From: Thermoanaerobaculia bacterium
GTDB lineage: Bacteria > Acidobacteriota > Thermoanaerobaculia > Multivoradales > Multivoraceae
Length of the DNA stretch: 64,000 nucleotides
NCBI GenBank assembly: GCA_022822365.1
Contig: JAJEBV010000022.1
Coordinates: forward strand, 1-64,000
Reading direction: 5' to 3'
Positions 1-9,229 of this stretch are shown in pieces. How positions within the stretch are numbered: position 1 is the first letter of the stretch; each line of letters begins with the position of its first letter. Below the pieces are notes generated by a model, which saw only the letters and a program-made list of their open reading frames with translations, was not told the origin of the DNA and did no database searches. Made by a program: the position numbers and the translations under genes.

Positions 1-163
1 GGCGAACCTGCCGTCGGGTACGGAGATGGTGATGCCTGGCGACAACGTGACTCTGGACGTGGAGCTGATCGCTCCGATCGCGATGGAGAAGGGCGTTCGC
101 TTCGCGATCCGCGAGGGCGGCCGCACGGTGGGCGCCGGCACTGTCACCGACATCGTCGAGTAA
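1..163 (+). CDS. tuf: Elongation factor Tu, C-terminal fragment
   Basis: The window opens inside this gene. The last 53 codons are readable from base 2 and stop at TAA 161-163. The peptide contains [28 protein letters not shown] and [14 protein letters not shown], the hallmark domain III end of EF-Tu, the GTPase that delivers aminoacyl-tRNA to the ribosome. Its place directly before rpsJ matches the common str-S10 gene order. A 51-nt gap separates it from rpsJ and shows no obvious terminator, so read-through into the S10 operon is likely. Confidence 0.97.
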   Translation, partial: ANLPSGTEMVMPGDNVTLDVELIAPIAMEKGVRFAIREGGRTVGAGTVTDIVE

Positions 164-214
164 TCGGTACCGGGTGCGTCAGGCGATCGAGGAAGGTTGG
201 GATTCGAGGGAACG

Positions 215-529
215 ATGAACGAGAAGATTCGCATCCGGCTCAAGGCCTTCGACTACCGCATCCTGGATACGTCGACGCATGAGATCGTCGATACGGCCCG
301 GCGCAGCGGCGCCCGTGTGGTCGGACCCATTCCGCTGCCGACTCACATCGCCCGTTACACGGTGAACCGTTCCCCGCATGTGGACAAGAAGTCGCGGGAG
401 CAGTTCGAGATCCGCACTCACAAGCGGTTGCTCGACATCTTCGAGCCCACCAGTCAGACCGTCGACGCGCTGATGAAGCTGGAGCTTCCCGCCGGCGTCG
501 ATGTCGAGATCAAGGCGTTCGGTGCCTGA
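215..529 (+). CDS. rpsJ: 30S ribosomal protein S10 (NusE)
   Basis: This encodes a 104-residue S10, the usual length. S10 is part of the 30S head and, as NusE, of antitermination complexes. Conserved segments include [14 protein letters not shown] at the N-terminus, GPIPLPT and [20 protein letters not shown] chose ATG 215, preceded by GAGG about 5 nt upstream. An in-frame TTG at 197 would add six unlikely residues. It is the first gene of the S10 operon after tuf. Confidence 0.97.
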   Translation: MNEKIRIRLKAFDYRILDTSTHEIVDTARRSGARVVGPIPLPTHIARYTVNRSPHVDKKSREQFEIRTHKRLLDIFEPTSQTVDALMKLELPAGVDVEIKAFGA

Positions 530-560
530 GGCGCCCGAGGAGACTGAGGAGAAACGGGCG

Positions 561-1205
561 GTGAGCGCTAACAACAGCCAGACGAAGGGACTGCTGGGTC
601 GCAAGATCGGCATGACGCAGATCTACACCGAAGACGGGGCCGCGGTGCCGGTGACGGTACTCGAGGTCGGTCCCTGCCGCGTCGTGCAACGCAAGACGGA
701 AGCGTCGGACGGGTACGAAGCGGTGCAGATCGGCCTGGTCGAGAGTCGCCCGCCCAAACGGATCACGGAACCCCGGCGGGGTCACTTCAAGAAGGCCGGA
801 GTCGATCCCATGCGCCATCTGGCCGAGGTGCGGGTCGACGCGACCGACGAGTCGCAGCCTGGCGACGAGATCGAGGTTTCGATCTTCGAGGTCGGTTCCC
901 GGGTCGACGTGATCGGCACCGGCAAGGGCAAGGGGTTCCAGGGGGTCATGCGCCGGCACGGCTTCGGCGGCGGCCGCGCCACCCATGGCTCGATGTTCCA
1001 TCGCGCCCCCGGTTCGGTCGGGCAGTCCGCGAGTCCCTCGCGCGTCTTCCCCGGCATGCGGTTTCCCGGCCGGATGGGCGGCAAGCGGGTGACGACGAAG
1101 AAACTCGTGGTGGTCAAGGTGGATGCCGAAAACCGCCTCCTCTATCTGCGCGGCGCGGTTCCGGGCGCCCGCAGTGGTCTGGTCATGGTTCGGAGTTCGG
1201 TCTGA
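561..1205 (+). CDS. rplC: 50S ribosomal protein L3
   Basis: L3 binds 23S rRNA near the peptidyl transferase centre and nucleates 50S assembly. The 214-residue reading has LLGRKIGMTQIY near the N-terminus and the long central extension with GFQGVMRRHGFGGG and HRAPGSVGQSASPSRVFPG. The Gln in GSVGQ corresponds to the site methylated by PrmB in E. coli. GTG 561 was chosen because GAGGAGA (546-552) lies 8 nt upstream. The frame stays open upstream, so ATG 501 or GTG 522, overlapping rpsJ, remain possible. Confidence 0.95.
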   Translation: MSANNSQTKGLLGRKIGMTQIYTEDGAAVPVTVLEVGPCRVVQRKTEASDGYEAVQIGLVESRPPKRITEPRRGHFKKAGVDPMRHLAEVRVDATDESQPGDEIEVSIFEVGSRVDVIGTGKGKGFQGVMRRHGFGGGRATHGSMFHRAPGSVGQSASPSRVFPGMRFPGRMGGKRVTTKKLVVVKVDAENRLLYLRGAVPGARSGLVMVRSSV

Positions 1206-1858
1206 TGCCAGAGATCGCGATCAGGAGTCTCGACAACAAGGCCGTCGGCAAGGTCGACTTGCCGGAGGAGGTCTTCTCCTACCCGTACAAGGAGCACCTC
1301 ATCCACCTGGCGGTGGTCGCCCTGCGGGCCGCGCAGCGCGCGGGAACCCACAAGGCCAAGGGCAGGCACGAAGTCCGCGGCTCCGGCGTCAAGCCGTATC
1401 GCCAGAAGGGGACGGGTCGTTCCCGGGCCGGCAGCCGCCGCTCGCCGCTCCGTCGTGGCGGTGGAGTCGTGCATGGACCTCATCCCCGCAGCCACCGCAA
1501 CAAGCTGTCCCGGAACGAGAAGCGGAACGCCCTGAAGTCGGCGCTGTCGAGGAAGCTCCTCGAGGAGCGGATCATGGTGATCGACTCGCTCGAGCTCGAA
1601 AGCCACAAGACGGGCGCGTTCGCGGCCTGCCTGAAGGATCTCGGCGTCGATGGCAAGGCGCTGATCGTCGACGACCACGGCAACCGCAACCTGATGCTGG
1701 CTTCGCGCAACCATCCGCAGGTCAAGGCGGTCGATGCGCTGGGCGTCAACGTGTACGACGTCGTCGACCGGGGCTACGTCCTCTTCAGCGAGAACGCGAT
1801 CGGCCGCCTTTCCGCCGTGCTGCAACGGCGCAGGCAACGGAACGGGAGCGAATCATGA
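1205..1858 (+). CDS. rplD: 50S ribosomal protein L4
   Basis: This is a 217-residue L4, an early-assembly protein whose loop lines the peptide exit tunnel. The loop is visible as GSGVKPYRQKGTGRSRAGS followed by SPLRRGGGVVHGPHPR. The ATG overlaps the rplC stop by one base (TGATG), which indicates translational coupling. In some bacteria L4 also autoregulates the S10 operon. No L4-binding leader hairpin could be checked here, because the operon is continuous with tuf. Confidence 0.96.
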   Translation: MPEIAIRSLDNKAVGKVDLPEEVFSYPYKEHLIHLAVVALRAAQRAGTHKAKGRHEVRGSGVKPYRQKGTGRSRAGSRRSPLRRGGGVVHGPHPRSHRNKLSRNEKRNALKSALSRKLLEERIMVIDSLELESHKTGAFAACLKDLGVDGKALIVDDHGNRNLMLASRNHPQVKAVDALGVNVYDVVDRGYVLFSENAIGRLSAVLQRRRQRNGSES

Positions 1859-2142
1859 GGGTGCAGGACGTGCTGCGGCGGCCGCTGATCACCGAGAAGT
1901 CGACCGAGCTGCGGGATGGGAGCAACATCATCGCCTTCGTGGTGGACTCCCGGGCGAACAAGATCGAGGTGCGCAAGGCGGTCGAGACCCAGTTCGCGGG
2001 CGTCAAGGTGGCTGAGGTCCGGATCGCGAACGTGCACGGCAAGGTCCGCCGTCGCGGCCGGTTCGTCGGTCGAACACCCGACTGGAAGAAGGCGTACGTA
2101 CGGCTGGCCGAGGGCCAGATCGACCTCTTCGACAACGTGTAG
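1855..2142 (+). CDS. rplW: 50S ribosomal protein L23
   Basis: This is a 95-residue L23, which sits at the exit-tunnel rim and docks trigger factor and SRP. Typical features are [13 protein letters not shown] near the N-terminus, [11 protein letters not shown] in the middle and [21 protein letters not shown] at the basic loop. The ATG at 1855 overlaps the rplD TGA in an ATGA arrangement, so the two are translationally coupled. Confidence 0.96.
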   Translation: MRVQDVLRRPLITEKSTELRDGSNIIAFVVDSRANKIEVRKAVETQFAGVKVAEVRIANVHGKVRRRGRFVGRTPDWKKAYVRLAEGQIDLFDNV

Positions 2143-2164
2143 AGAGAGCCAGAGAGCCCAGGAC

Positions 2165-2995
<831 letters not shown>

Positions 2996-3024
2996 GTCGG
3001 CGGCAGCACGGAGAAGAGGACAGC

Positions 3025-3312
3025 ATGGCACGTTCACTCAGGAAGGGTTTCTTCATCGACAATCACCTCTACGACAAGGTGGCGGCGATGAACGCGACCG
3101 GCGATCGCCGGGTCATCAAGACCTGGTCCCGCCGGTCGACGATCATCCCCGACATGGTGGGGCACACGGTTGCCGTCCACAACGGCATGAAGTTCATCCC
3201 GGTCTTCGTCAGCGAGAACATGGTCGGCCACAAGCTCGGAGAGTTCGCCCAGACCCGCACCTTCCGGGGTCATGCGGGCGGCCGGCGGGAACGCAGGGCG
3301 CGTCCCCGCTAG
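3025..3312 (+). CDS. rpsS: 30S ribosomal protein S19
   Basis: This is a 95-residue S19 from the 30S head, partner of S13 and near the A-site. [39 protein letters not shown] and [17 protein letters not shown] match the family throughout. The start ATG 3025 is preceded by GGAGAAGAGGA. It follows rplB by 29 nt and precedes rplV by 48 nt. Confidence 0.96.
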   Translation: MARSLRKGFFIDNHLYDKVAAMNATGDRRVIKTWSRRSTIIPDMVGHTVAVHNGMKFIPVFVSENMVGHKLGEFAQTRTFRGHAGGRRERRARPR

Positions 3313-3360
3313 CCTGGGCCGAGATCCCCGGCAGACGGCAGTATCCCGAAGAGAGAAACG

Positions 3361-3708
3361 ATGGAAGCAATAGCCCGACTCAAGTACCTGCAGGCGTCAC
3401 CGCAGAAGGTGCGCCTGGTCGCGGACCTGATCCGCGGTCGCGATGTGGAAGAGGCGTCGACCCTGCTGCAGTTGAGTACCAAGTCGGCGGCGCGGCCGGT
3501 CTACAAGTTGCTGCGGTCGGCGGTTGCCAACGCCGAGAACCGGGAGCCGGGAGTCGATCTCGGCGGTCTCTACGTCAAGGAGATCTTCGTCGACGGCGGG
3601 CCGACCCTGAAGCGGCTGCGCCCGCAGCCGATGGGCCGGGCCTTCCGCATCCTCAAGCGGCAGAGTCACGTCACGATCAAGATCGATTCCCGCGACGGGA
3701 ACGCCTAG
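3361..3708 (+). CDS. rplV: 50S ribosomal protein L22
   Basis: This is a 115-residue L22, whose beta-hairpin forms the exit-tunnel constriction with L4. [20 protein letters not shown] and the hairpin segment [18 protein letters not shown] are typical. The start ATG 3361 lies 6 nt after AGAGA. It is cotranscribed with rpsS and rpsC. Confidence 0.96.
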   Translation: MEAIARLKYLQASPQKVRLVADLIRGRDVEEASTLLQLSTKSAARPVYKLLRSAVANAENREPGVDLGGLYVKEIFVDGGPTLKRLRPQPMGRAFRILKRQSHVTIKIDSRDGNA

Positions 3709-3734
3709 AGGGCAGAGCCAAGTCAGGAGCGTTC

Positions 3735-4385
3735 ATGGGTCAGAAGACACATCCCTACGGTTTTCGCCTGGTCTACAACCAGGGTTGGCATTCGCGCTGG
3801 TACGCCGAGCGCGACTACGCCGGTACCCTGAAGTCGGACATCGAGCTGCGGACCGGACTGAAGAAGCGGCTCATGCACGCCGGCGTCAGCCAGATCGACA
3901 TCGAACGCGCCGCGGACAAGCTGCGCGTGACGATCTACACCTCGCGTCCGGGCATCATCATCGGCCGCAAGGGTGCCGAGGTGGACAAGCTGCGCGACGA
4001 TCTGAGCCGGCAGATGGGGCAGGAAGTCCACATCAACATCCAGGAGATTCAGCGCCCGGAGCTCGACGCCCAACTCGTCGCCGAGGCGATCGCAGGGCAG
4101 CTCCTGCGCCGGATCGCCTTCCGGCGGGCGATGAAGAAGGCGATGGAGTCGGCGTTCCGCTTCGGCGCCAAGGGCGTCAAGATCATGGTGTCGGGCCGGC
4201 TCGGCGGCAACGAGATCGCCCGTACCGAGTGGTACCAGGAAGGTCGTCTGCCGCTGCACACGCTGAAGGCGGACATCGACTACGGAATCGCGGAGTCGTT
4301 CACGACCTACGGTGTGATCGGAGTCAAGGTCTGGGTTTACCGGGGCGACCTGTCGCGGGAGCGCGGCCGCCGGACGGCGGCCTGA
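3735..4385 (+). CDS. rpsC: 30S ribosomal protein S3
   Basis: This is a 216-residue S3, which with S4 and S5 forms the mRNA entry channel and helicase. The N-terminus [20 protein letters not shown] is followed by a KH domain with [18 protein letters not shown]. The C-terminal domain contains [21 protein letters not shown]. The length is typical. Its partner S4 gene (rpsD) is not in this cluster. Confidence 0.97.
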   Translation: MGQKTHPYGFRLVYNQGWHSRWYAERDYAGTLKSDIELRTGLKKRLMHAGVSQIDIERAADKLRVTIYTSRPGIIIGRKGAEVDKLRDDLSRQMGQEVHINIQEIQRPELDAQLVAEAIAGQLLRRIAFRRAMKKAMESAFRFGAKGVKIMVSGRLGGNEIARTEWYQEGRLPLHTLKADIDYGIAESFTTYGVIGVKVWVYRGDLSRERGRRTAA

Positions 4386-4420
4386 GGGTCGGACGCCGGG
4401 ATTCGAAGGAGTAGCGAACG

Positions 4421-4840
4421 ATGTTGATGCCGAAGAAGGTCAAGTTCCGCAAGCACCACCGCGGCCGCCGCCGCGGTCTGGCCAAGGGCGGCAACGTGGT
4501 GTCCTTCGGCGAGTACGGGTTGCAGGCGCAGGAGGCCGGCTGGGTCACCGCGCGACAGATCGAGGCCGCCCGAATCGCCATCACCCGTCACATCAAGCGG
4601 TCGGGAAAGGTCTGGATCCGGGTCTTCCCGGACAAGCCGATCACCAAGAAGCCGCTGGAGACGAGAATGGGCAAGGGCAAGGGCAACCCCGAGGAGTGGG
4701 TTGCGGTCGTACGGCCCGCCCGGATCCTCTACGAGCTCGAGGGCGTGTCGCCGGAACTCGCCAGGTCGGCGATGCGGCTCGCGTCCCACAAGCTCGGAAT
4801 CAAGACCAGGTTCGTCGCGCGCCACGGCGTGCAGATCTGA
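4421..4840 (+). CDS. rplP: 50S ribosomal protein L16
   Basis: This is a 139-residue L16, which organises the A-site region of the 50[20 protein letters not shown] at the N-terminus and [16 protein letters not shown] in the C-terminal half are diagnostic. The ATG at 4421 follows AAGGAG by about 10 nt. It is followed 13 nt later by rpmC, the usual order. Confidence 0.96.
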   Translation: MLMPKKVKFRKHHRGRRRGLAKGGNVVSFGEYGLQAQEAGWVTARQIEAARIAITRHIKRSGKVWIRVFPDKPITKKPLETRMGKGKGNPEEWVAVVRPARILYELEGVSPELARSAMRLASHKLGIKTRFVARHGVQI

Positions 4841-4853
4841 GGGTGGCGAGGCG

Positions 4854-5042
4854 ATGAAGGCAAGCGAACTCAGGGACCTGACGGCGGAGGAACTGCGCCA
4901 GAAGGAGGAGGAACTGGCCGATCAGCTGTTTGCCCTGCGGCTGCAGAAATCGATCGGACAGCTCGAGAAGCCAAGCAGGATCAGGAATGCCCGGGTCGAA
5001 CTGGCGCGGGTTCTGACGGTTCTGCGTGAGAAGGCGAAGTGA
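4854..5042 (+). CDS. rpmC: 50S ribosomal protein L29
   Basis: This is a 62-residue helical L29, located at the exit tunnel beside L23. MKASELRDLTAEELRQKEEE and a C-terminal RIRNARVELARVLTVLREK fit the family. ATG 4854 follows GAGGGTGGCGAGG. The stop codon overlaps the GTG start of rpsQ. Confidence 0.95.
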   Translation: MKASELRDLTAEELRQKEEELADQLFALRLQKSIGQLEKPSRIRNARVELARVLTVLREKAK

Positions 5043-5341
5043 ATGACATGAATGCTGAGCAGGAAACACAGAAAACCCAGGCTACAGAGAGAGGCCGCCG
5101 ACAGGTCCGGGTCGGCAAGGTCGTGAGCGCGAAGATGGACAAGACGGTCGTGGTGGCGGTCGAGAAGACGGTCATGCACCGGCTCTACCACCGGCTGATG
5201 AAGAAGTCGTCCCGGTTCGTCGCCCACGATGAAGCGAACGACTGCCGCGAGGGAGACGTCGTGTCCCTCGTCTCGACCCGACCGCTCTCGCGCCGGAAGC
5301 GCTGGCGTGTGCAGCGGGTCGTCAAGCGGGCGGAAGGGTAG
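5039..5341 (+). CDS. rpsQ: 30S ribosomal protein S17
   Basis: This is S17, a primary 16S-binding protein of OB fold: [20 protein letters not shown] then [19 protein letters not shown]. The 20 or so N-terminal residues before the fold are polar and poorly conserved. GTG 5039 overlaps the rpmC stop (GTGA) and has AGAAGG close upstream. The in-frame ATG at 5048 would give a 97-residue protein and is a real alternative. Confidence 0.94.
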   Translation: MNDMNAEQETQKTQATERGRRQVRVGKVVSAKMDKTVVVAVEKTVMHRLYHRLMKKSSRFVAHDEANDCREGDVVSLVSTRPLSRRKRWRVQRVVKRAEG

Positions 5342-5349
5342 GCGGGGCC

Positions 5350-5718
5350 ATGATCCAGATGGGAACAATGCTCGACGTCGCCGACAACTCGGGAGCGAAG
5401 CGCATCTCGTGCATTCAGCTTCGGGGTGGTTCCTCGGGGCAGTACGGCGCGCTGGGCGACGTGATCACCGCCTCGGTCAAGGAGGCCACGCCGGAAGGCA
5501 CGGTCAAGAAGGGCCAGGTCGTCCGCGCGGTCATCGTGCGCACCCGCAAGGAGCGGCGCCGGCGGGACGGCAGCTACATCCGCTTCGACAACAATGCCGC
5601 GGTTCTGATCAACGAGGCGCGGGAGCCCATCGGCACCCGTGTCTTCGGGCCGGTCGCTCGTGAGCTGCGGGAGCGGCGCTTCATGCGGATCGTCTCGCTG
5701 GCGCCGGAGGTGATCTGA
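5350..5718 (+). CDS. rplN: 50S ribosomal protein L14
   Basis: This is a 122-residue L14, which forms intersubunit bridges. [20 protein letters not shown] opens the protein and [20 protein letters not shown] and [10 protein letters not shown] follow, all family hallmarks. It follows rpsQ by 8 nt. Confidence 0.97.
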   Translation: MIQMGTMLDVADNSGAKRISCIQLRGGSSGQYGALGDVITASVKEATPEGTVKKGQVVRAVIVRTRKERRRRDGSYIRFDNNAAVLINEAREPIGTRVFGPVARELRERRFMRIVSLAPEVI

Positions 5719-5719
5719 C

Positions 5720-6043
5720 GTGCGCAGGCTGAAAATCAAGAAGGGCGACGAGGTCCTCGTCATCGCTGGGCGCAACCGCGGAACGCGCAGCCGGGTGCTG
5801 CGCGTTCTCCCTGGTTCCGAACGGGTCATCGTCGAGCGCGTGAACATGGTCAAGAAGCACGAGCGGCCGAACCCGCAGCGCCAGGTCCAGGGCGGCATCC
5901 TGGAGCGGGAGGCGCCGATCCACATCTCGAATCTCATGGTGATCTGTCCTGACACGGACAAGCCGACGCGGGTAGGCCGGCGTCGCCTCGAGGATGGCAA
6001 GCTGACCCGGTACGCCAAGGTCAGCGGGGCGGTGTTGAGTTGA
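5720..6043 (+). CDS. rplX: 50S ribosomal protein L24
   Basis: This is a 107-residue L24, an assembly initiator. It has the KOW motif [20 protein letters not shown] and a downstream [19 protein letters not shown]. It starts at GTG 5720, two bases after the rplN stop. The stop TGA overlaps the ATG of rplE (TGATG). Confidence 0.96.
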   Translation: MRRLKIKKGDEVLVIAGRNRGTRSRVLRVLPGSERVIVERVNMVKKHERPNPQRQVQGGILEREAPIHISNLMVICPDTDKPTRVGRRRLEDGKLTRYAKVSGAVLS

Positions 6044-6585
6044 TGGTTCCTCGGCTCAGGACCCTGTACCAGGAGGAGGTCACGAAGAGCCTCCAGGAGG
6101 AGTTCGGCATCGCCAACCCGATGGCGGTGCCCCGGCTGGAGAAGATCGTGCTCAACATGGGCATTGGCGAAGCGATCCAGAACATCAAGGTGCTGGAGAA
6201 CGCCGTGCCCGAGCTGGCGCTGATCGCCGGGCAGCAGCCCGTGATCACCCGCGCGCGAAAGTCCATCGCCGCGTTCAAGCTACGCGAGGGGATGCCGATC
6301 GGCTGCCGGGTCACCCTGCGCCGCGACCGGATGTGGTACTTCCTCGACCGGTTGATCACGGTCGCGCTGCCGCGTGTGCGGGACTTCCGGGGCATCTCGG
6401 ACCGGAGCTTCGACGGTCGGGGCAGCTACACGCTGGGCATTCGCGATCACCTCATCTTCCCCGAGGTCGACTACTCCAGGAGCGACGGCTCCAAGGGCAT
6501 CAACGTGACGCTCGTGACGTCGGCGGAGTCCGACGCCCAGGCGCTCCATCTCCTGCGGGGCCTGGGAATGCCCTTCGCGAGTTGA
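6043..6585 (+). CDS. rplE: 50S ribosomal protein L5
   Basis: This is a 180-residue L5, a 5S rRNA-binding protein. [36 protein letters not shown] and [20 protein letters not shown] are characteristic. I chose ATG 6043, which overlaps the rplX stop; a TTG immediately before would add one residue. In most bacteria rpsN (S14) comes next. Here only 40 nt separate this gene from rpsH and they encode no S14. Confidence 0.96.
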   Translation: MVPRLRTLYQEEVTKSLQEEFGIANPMAVPRLEKIVLNMGIGEAIQNIKVLENAVPELALIAGQQPVITRARKSIAAFKLREGMPIGCRVTLRRDRMWYFLDRLITVALPRVRDFRGISDRSFDGRGSYTLGIRDHLIFPEVDYSRSDGSKGINVTLVTSAESDAQALHLLRGLGMPFAS

Positions 6586-6625
6586 GCTTCCGCTACCAGG
6601 AACCGAGGAATTCAAGGACAGATCG

Positions 6626-7024
6626 ATGACCGTAACCGACCCCATCGCGGACCTTCTGACGACGATCCGCAACGCGCTGATCGTCAAGCACGATCGCACC
6701 GAGGCGCCTGCCTCGAAGCTGAAGATCGCGTTGTGCCGGGTACTGCGCGACCAGGGCTACATCAGTGACTACGAGGTGTTCGACTCGCCTCCGGGCCGGA
6801 CGCTGCGGATCTTCCTCGCCTACGACAAGGAGGGCGTGCCGGCGATCACGAAGGTGCGCAAGATCAGCAAGCCGGGACGCCGCATCTACCGTGCGGCCGA
6901 CGACCTGAAGCCGGTGTTGAACGGGTTGGGCGTCGCGATCCTCTCGACCTCGCAGGGCCTTCTGACCGACGCCCAGGCGCGCCGGCAGCGGGTCGGCGGC
7001 GAGGTCCTCTGTGAGGTGTACTAG
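6626..7024 (+). CDS. rpsH: 30S ribosomal protein S8
   Basis: This is a 132-residue S8, a central-domain 16S binder and the classical autoregulator of the spc operon. TDPIADLLTTIRNALIVKHD at the N-terminus and GLGVAILSTSQGLLTDAQAR with GGEVLCEVY at the C-terminus are diagnostic. It follows rplE directly, since rpsN is absent. Confidence 0.97.
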   Translation: MTVTDPIADLLTTIRNALIVKHDRTEAPASKLKIALCRVLRDQGYISDYEVFDSPPGRTLRIFLAYDKEGVPAITKVRKISKPGRRIYRAADDLKPVLNGLGVAILSTSQGLLTDAQARRQRVGGEVLCEVY

Positions 7025-7027
7025 AAG

Positions 7028-7573
7028 ATGTCGCGTGTAGGCAAAGCGCCGATCTCGTTGCCGGAGAAGACGACCGTCGCGGTAAACGGCGGTACGGTGA
7101 CGATCGAAGGGCCGCGGGGCAGGCTGCAACAGCCTCTTCAGCCCGGTATCGAGGTACGGGTGGAGGACGGCGTGGTGACGCTGCACCGTTCCGGCTCGAC
7201 CGGCGAGGAGCGGGCCCGGCACGGTCTGGCGCGGGCGCTCCTGGCCAATGCCGTGGTTGGCGTCACGGAGGGCTTCCGGCGCGAGCTCGAGATCGTCGGC
7301 GTGGGCTATCGGGGAGAGGTCAAGGGCCGCGAGGTTCATCTCGCGCTCGGATACTCCCACCCGGTGGTCTACCCGGTGCCGGAGGGTGTGGACGTCTCGA
7401 TCGACGAGAGGGCGAATCGCATCACCGTTTCCGGCAACGACAAGCAGCAGGTGGGGCAGGTCGCCGCCGATCTGCGCAGCCTGCGCAAGCCCGACGCGTA
7501 CAAGGGCAAGGGCATCCGCTACCGCGACGAGGAAATCCGGCTCAAGGTCGGCAAGGCGGCGGCGACCGCCTAG
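7028..7573 (+). CDS. rplF: 50S ribosomal protein L6
   Basis: This is a 181-residue L6 with two repeats of the family fold. [18 protein letters not shown], the central [18 protein letters not shown] and the C-terminal [20 protein letters not shown] are the hallmarks. It starts 3 nt after the rpsH stop. Confidence 0.97.
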   Translation: MSRVGKAPISLPEKTTVAVNGGTVTIEGPRGRLQQPLQPGIEVRVEDGVVTLHRSGSTGEERARHGLARALLANAVVGVTEGFRRELEIVGVGYRGEVKGREVHLALGYSHPVVYPVPEGVDVSIDERANRITVSGNDKQQVGQVAADLRSLRKPDAYKGKGIRYRDEEIRLKVGKAAATA

Positions 7574-7601
7574 GACAGGTTCGGAACAGGAAAGACAAGG
7601 C

Positions 7602-7988
7602 ATGAGTGATCTGCGCAGAAAGAGAACGCTCGACCGCAGCCGCCGGCGGCAGCGGGCGCGGTACCGCGTCCGCAAGAAGCTGCGCGGTTCGCAGGAACGG
7701 CCTCGCCTTGCCGTGCACAAGAGCCGGCGTCATATCTACGCCCAGTTGATCGACGATCGGTCGGGCAATACCCTGGCCTTCGCGAGTTCGCTCGAGTCGG
7801 ATCTCCAGGGAGCGCTCGAGGGTTCGACGGGAAGCTGCAAGGCGGCGCAGGCCGTCGGTCAGGCCCTGGCCGAGCGCGCGAAGGAAAAGGGATTTCGCAC
7901 GGTCATCTTCGACCGCGGCGGATTCCTGTATCACGGCAGGATCCAGGCGCTTGCGGACAGCGCGCGCGAGGGAGGCCTCGAGTTCTGA
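7602..7988 (+). CDS. rplR: 50S ribosomal protein L18
   Basis: This is a 128-residue L18, which packages 5S rRNA into the 50[35 protein letters not shown] and a C-terminal [20 protein letters not shown] are typical. ATG 7602 was chosen because it gives the standard N-terminus. Longer in-frame readings run through rplF and have no family match. Confidence 0.95.
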   Translation: MSDLRRKRTLDRSRRRQRARYRVRKKLRGSQERPRLAVHKSRRHIYAQLIDDRSGNTLAFASSLESDLQGALEGSTGSCKAAQAVGQALAERAKEKGFRTVIFDRGGFLYHGRIQALADSAREGGLEF

Positions 7989-8024
7989 TGAACCGGAGCC
8001 GGCAGGGAAGGAAAGGAGCGAACA

Positions 8025-8051
8025 TTGGCCAGGGACACGAACAGTGGCTAG
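8025..8051 (+). other. Possible 8-codon leader minigene overlapping the rpsE start
   Basis: AAGGAG at 8013-8018 is ideally placed (6 nt) for TTG 8025, not for the rpsE start at 8044. The TTG opens an eight-codon frame (MARDTNSG) ending at TAG 8049-8051, so it overlaps the first codons of rpsE in another frame. Its first residues resemble those of rpsE (VARDIDLDS). The DNA at 8025-8043 and 8044-8062 is a degenerate 19-nt tandem repeat. It may couple translation to rpsE or simply be the relic of a duplicated start site. Confidence 0.35.
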
Positions 8052-8664
8052 AGACATAGACCTCGACAGCGAGTTCTTCGAGCAGGTTGTCGACATCAAC
8101 CGCGTGACGAAGGTCGTCAAGGGCGGCAAGAACTTCTCGTTCACCGCCCTGGTCGTTATTGGCGACGGCAACGGCCGGGTCGGCTACGGCTCGGGCAAGG
8201 CGAAGGAGGTTCCGGCCGCCATCCGGAAGGGAATCCAGATCGCCAAGCGCAACCTGGTGCAGGTGCCGCTTGCCGGAACCACGATCCCGCACGAGACGGT
8301 GGGCGTGTTCGGCGCCGGCCGCGTGATGTTGAAGCCCGCTTCGGAGGGAACCGGCGTGATCGCCGGCGGAGCCGTGCGCGCCGTGGTCGAAGGCGCCGGC
8401 ATCCAGGACATCCTGACCAAGTCGCTGGGCACGACGAACCCGCAGAACGTGGTCAAGGCGACCTTCGCCGGGCTCATGTCCCTCCGCAACGAGAAGCAGG
8501 TTCGGACATTGCGGGGACTGGAGTCGCTCGACGGCCTGGCGGGCGGTTCGACGAATGGAGACAGTTCGACAAACGGAGACCGGGGAGGAGCCGAAAGTGG
8601 CAGGCAAGACGATACGGATTCAGCAGGTGCGGAGCGCGATCGGGAGGCCGAGGCCGCAACGTGA
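8044..8664 (+). CDS. rpsE: 30S ribosomal protein S5, with C-terminal extension
   Basis: S5 contributes to decoding accuracy and the mRNA entry channel. [20 protein letters not shown] opens the RNA-binding domain, followed by [20 protein letters not shown] and [23 protein letters not shown] 8044 gives the best N-terminus but lacks a well-spaced Shine-Dalgarno sequence. At 206 residues it is longer than the usual 165-175. After [10 protein letters not shown] comes a polar Ser, Asp, Gly and Glu-rich tail. The last 68 nt of the gene overlap rpmD in another frame, so that tail is overprinted on the start of L30. Confidence 0.94.
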   Translation: MARDIDLDSEFFEQVVDINRVTKVVKGGKNFSFTALVVIGDGNGRVGYGSGKAKEVPAAIRKGIQIAKRNLVQVPLAGTTIPHETVGVFGAGRVMLKPASEGTGVIAGGAVRAVVEGAGIQDILTKSLGTTNPQNVVKATFAGLMSLRNEKQVRTLRGLESLDGLAGGSTNGDSSTNGDRGGAESGRQDDTDSAGAERDREAEAAT

Positions 8665-8782
8665 CGTGCTGCGCAGCCTGGGTCTGAGGCGTATCCGTCA
8701 CGTCGTGGAACGCGAGGACACCCAGGCAGTGCGCGGCATGGTGCGGAAGATCCCCCATCTCGTCCAGGTCCTGGAGGACTGA
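8597..8782 (+). CDS. rpmD: 50S ribosomal protein L30
   Basis: This is a 61-residue L30: [17 protein letters not shown] at the N-terminus and [20 protein letters not shown] in the helix-strand segment. GTG 8597 is preceded by GGAGGAG at 6 nt spacing, a strong ribosome binding site. The first 22 codons lie inside the 3' end of rpsE in a different frame. Confidence 0.94.
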   Translation: MAGKTIRIQQVRSAIGRPRPQRDVLRSLGLRRIRHVVEREDTQAVRGMVRKIPHLVQVLED

Positions 8783-8783
8783 A

Positions 8784-9218
8784 ATGAAGCTGCACGATCT
8801 CAAACCGGCGAAGGCCAGCCGCCGCCAGCGGAAGCGGGTCGGCCGCGGTCCGGGTTCGGGCACGGGAAAGACCGCCGGGCGCGGCCACAAGGGTCAACGC
8901 TCCCGGGCGGGCTTCTCGAGGCGGGCGGGCTTCGAAGGCGGCCAGATGCCTCTGGTTCGCCGGGTGCCGAAGCGCGGGTTCACGAACATCTTCCGCACCG
9001 AGTACACGGTGATCAACGTCGGCGATCTCGATGGTCTCGGCGAGACGATCGATGTCGAACTCCTCGTCTCCCGCGGCCGCGTACGCCGCGGCATGAAGCT
9101 CAAGGTCCTCGGCGACGGCGACGCGCCGTCCGGCGTGACGGTGCGCGCTCACCGTTTCAGTGCATCCGCGCGCGCCAAGATCGAGGCCGCGGGCGGCGTC
9201 TGTGAAGTGATCGGCTGA
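8784..9218 (+). CDS. rplO: 50S ribosomal protein L15
   Basis: This is a 144-residue L15, a late assembly protein. MKLHDLKPAKASRRQRKRVG and GRGPGSGTGKTAGRGHKGQ, then FEGGQMPLVRRVPKRGF, are family signatures. It starts one base after the rpmD stop and precedes secY by 11 nt, the conserved spc order. Confidence 0.97.
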   Translation: MKLHDLKPAKASRRQRKRVGRGPGSGTGKTAGRGHKGQRSRAGFSRRAGFEGGQMPLVRRVPKRGFTNIFRTEYTVINVGDLDGLGETIDVELLVSRGRVRRGMKLKVLGDGDAPSGVTVRAHRFSASARAKIEAAGGVCEVIG

Positions 9219-9229
9219 GGGAGTAGCTC

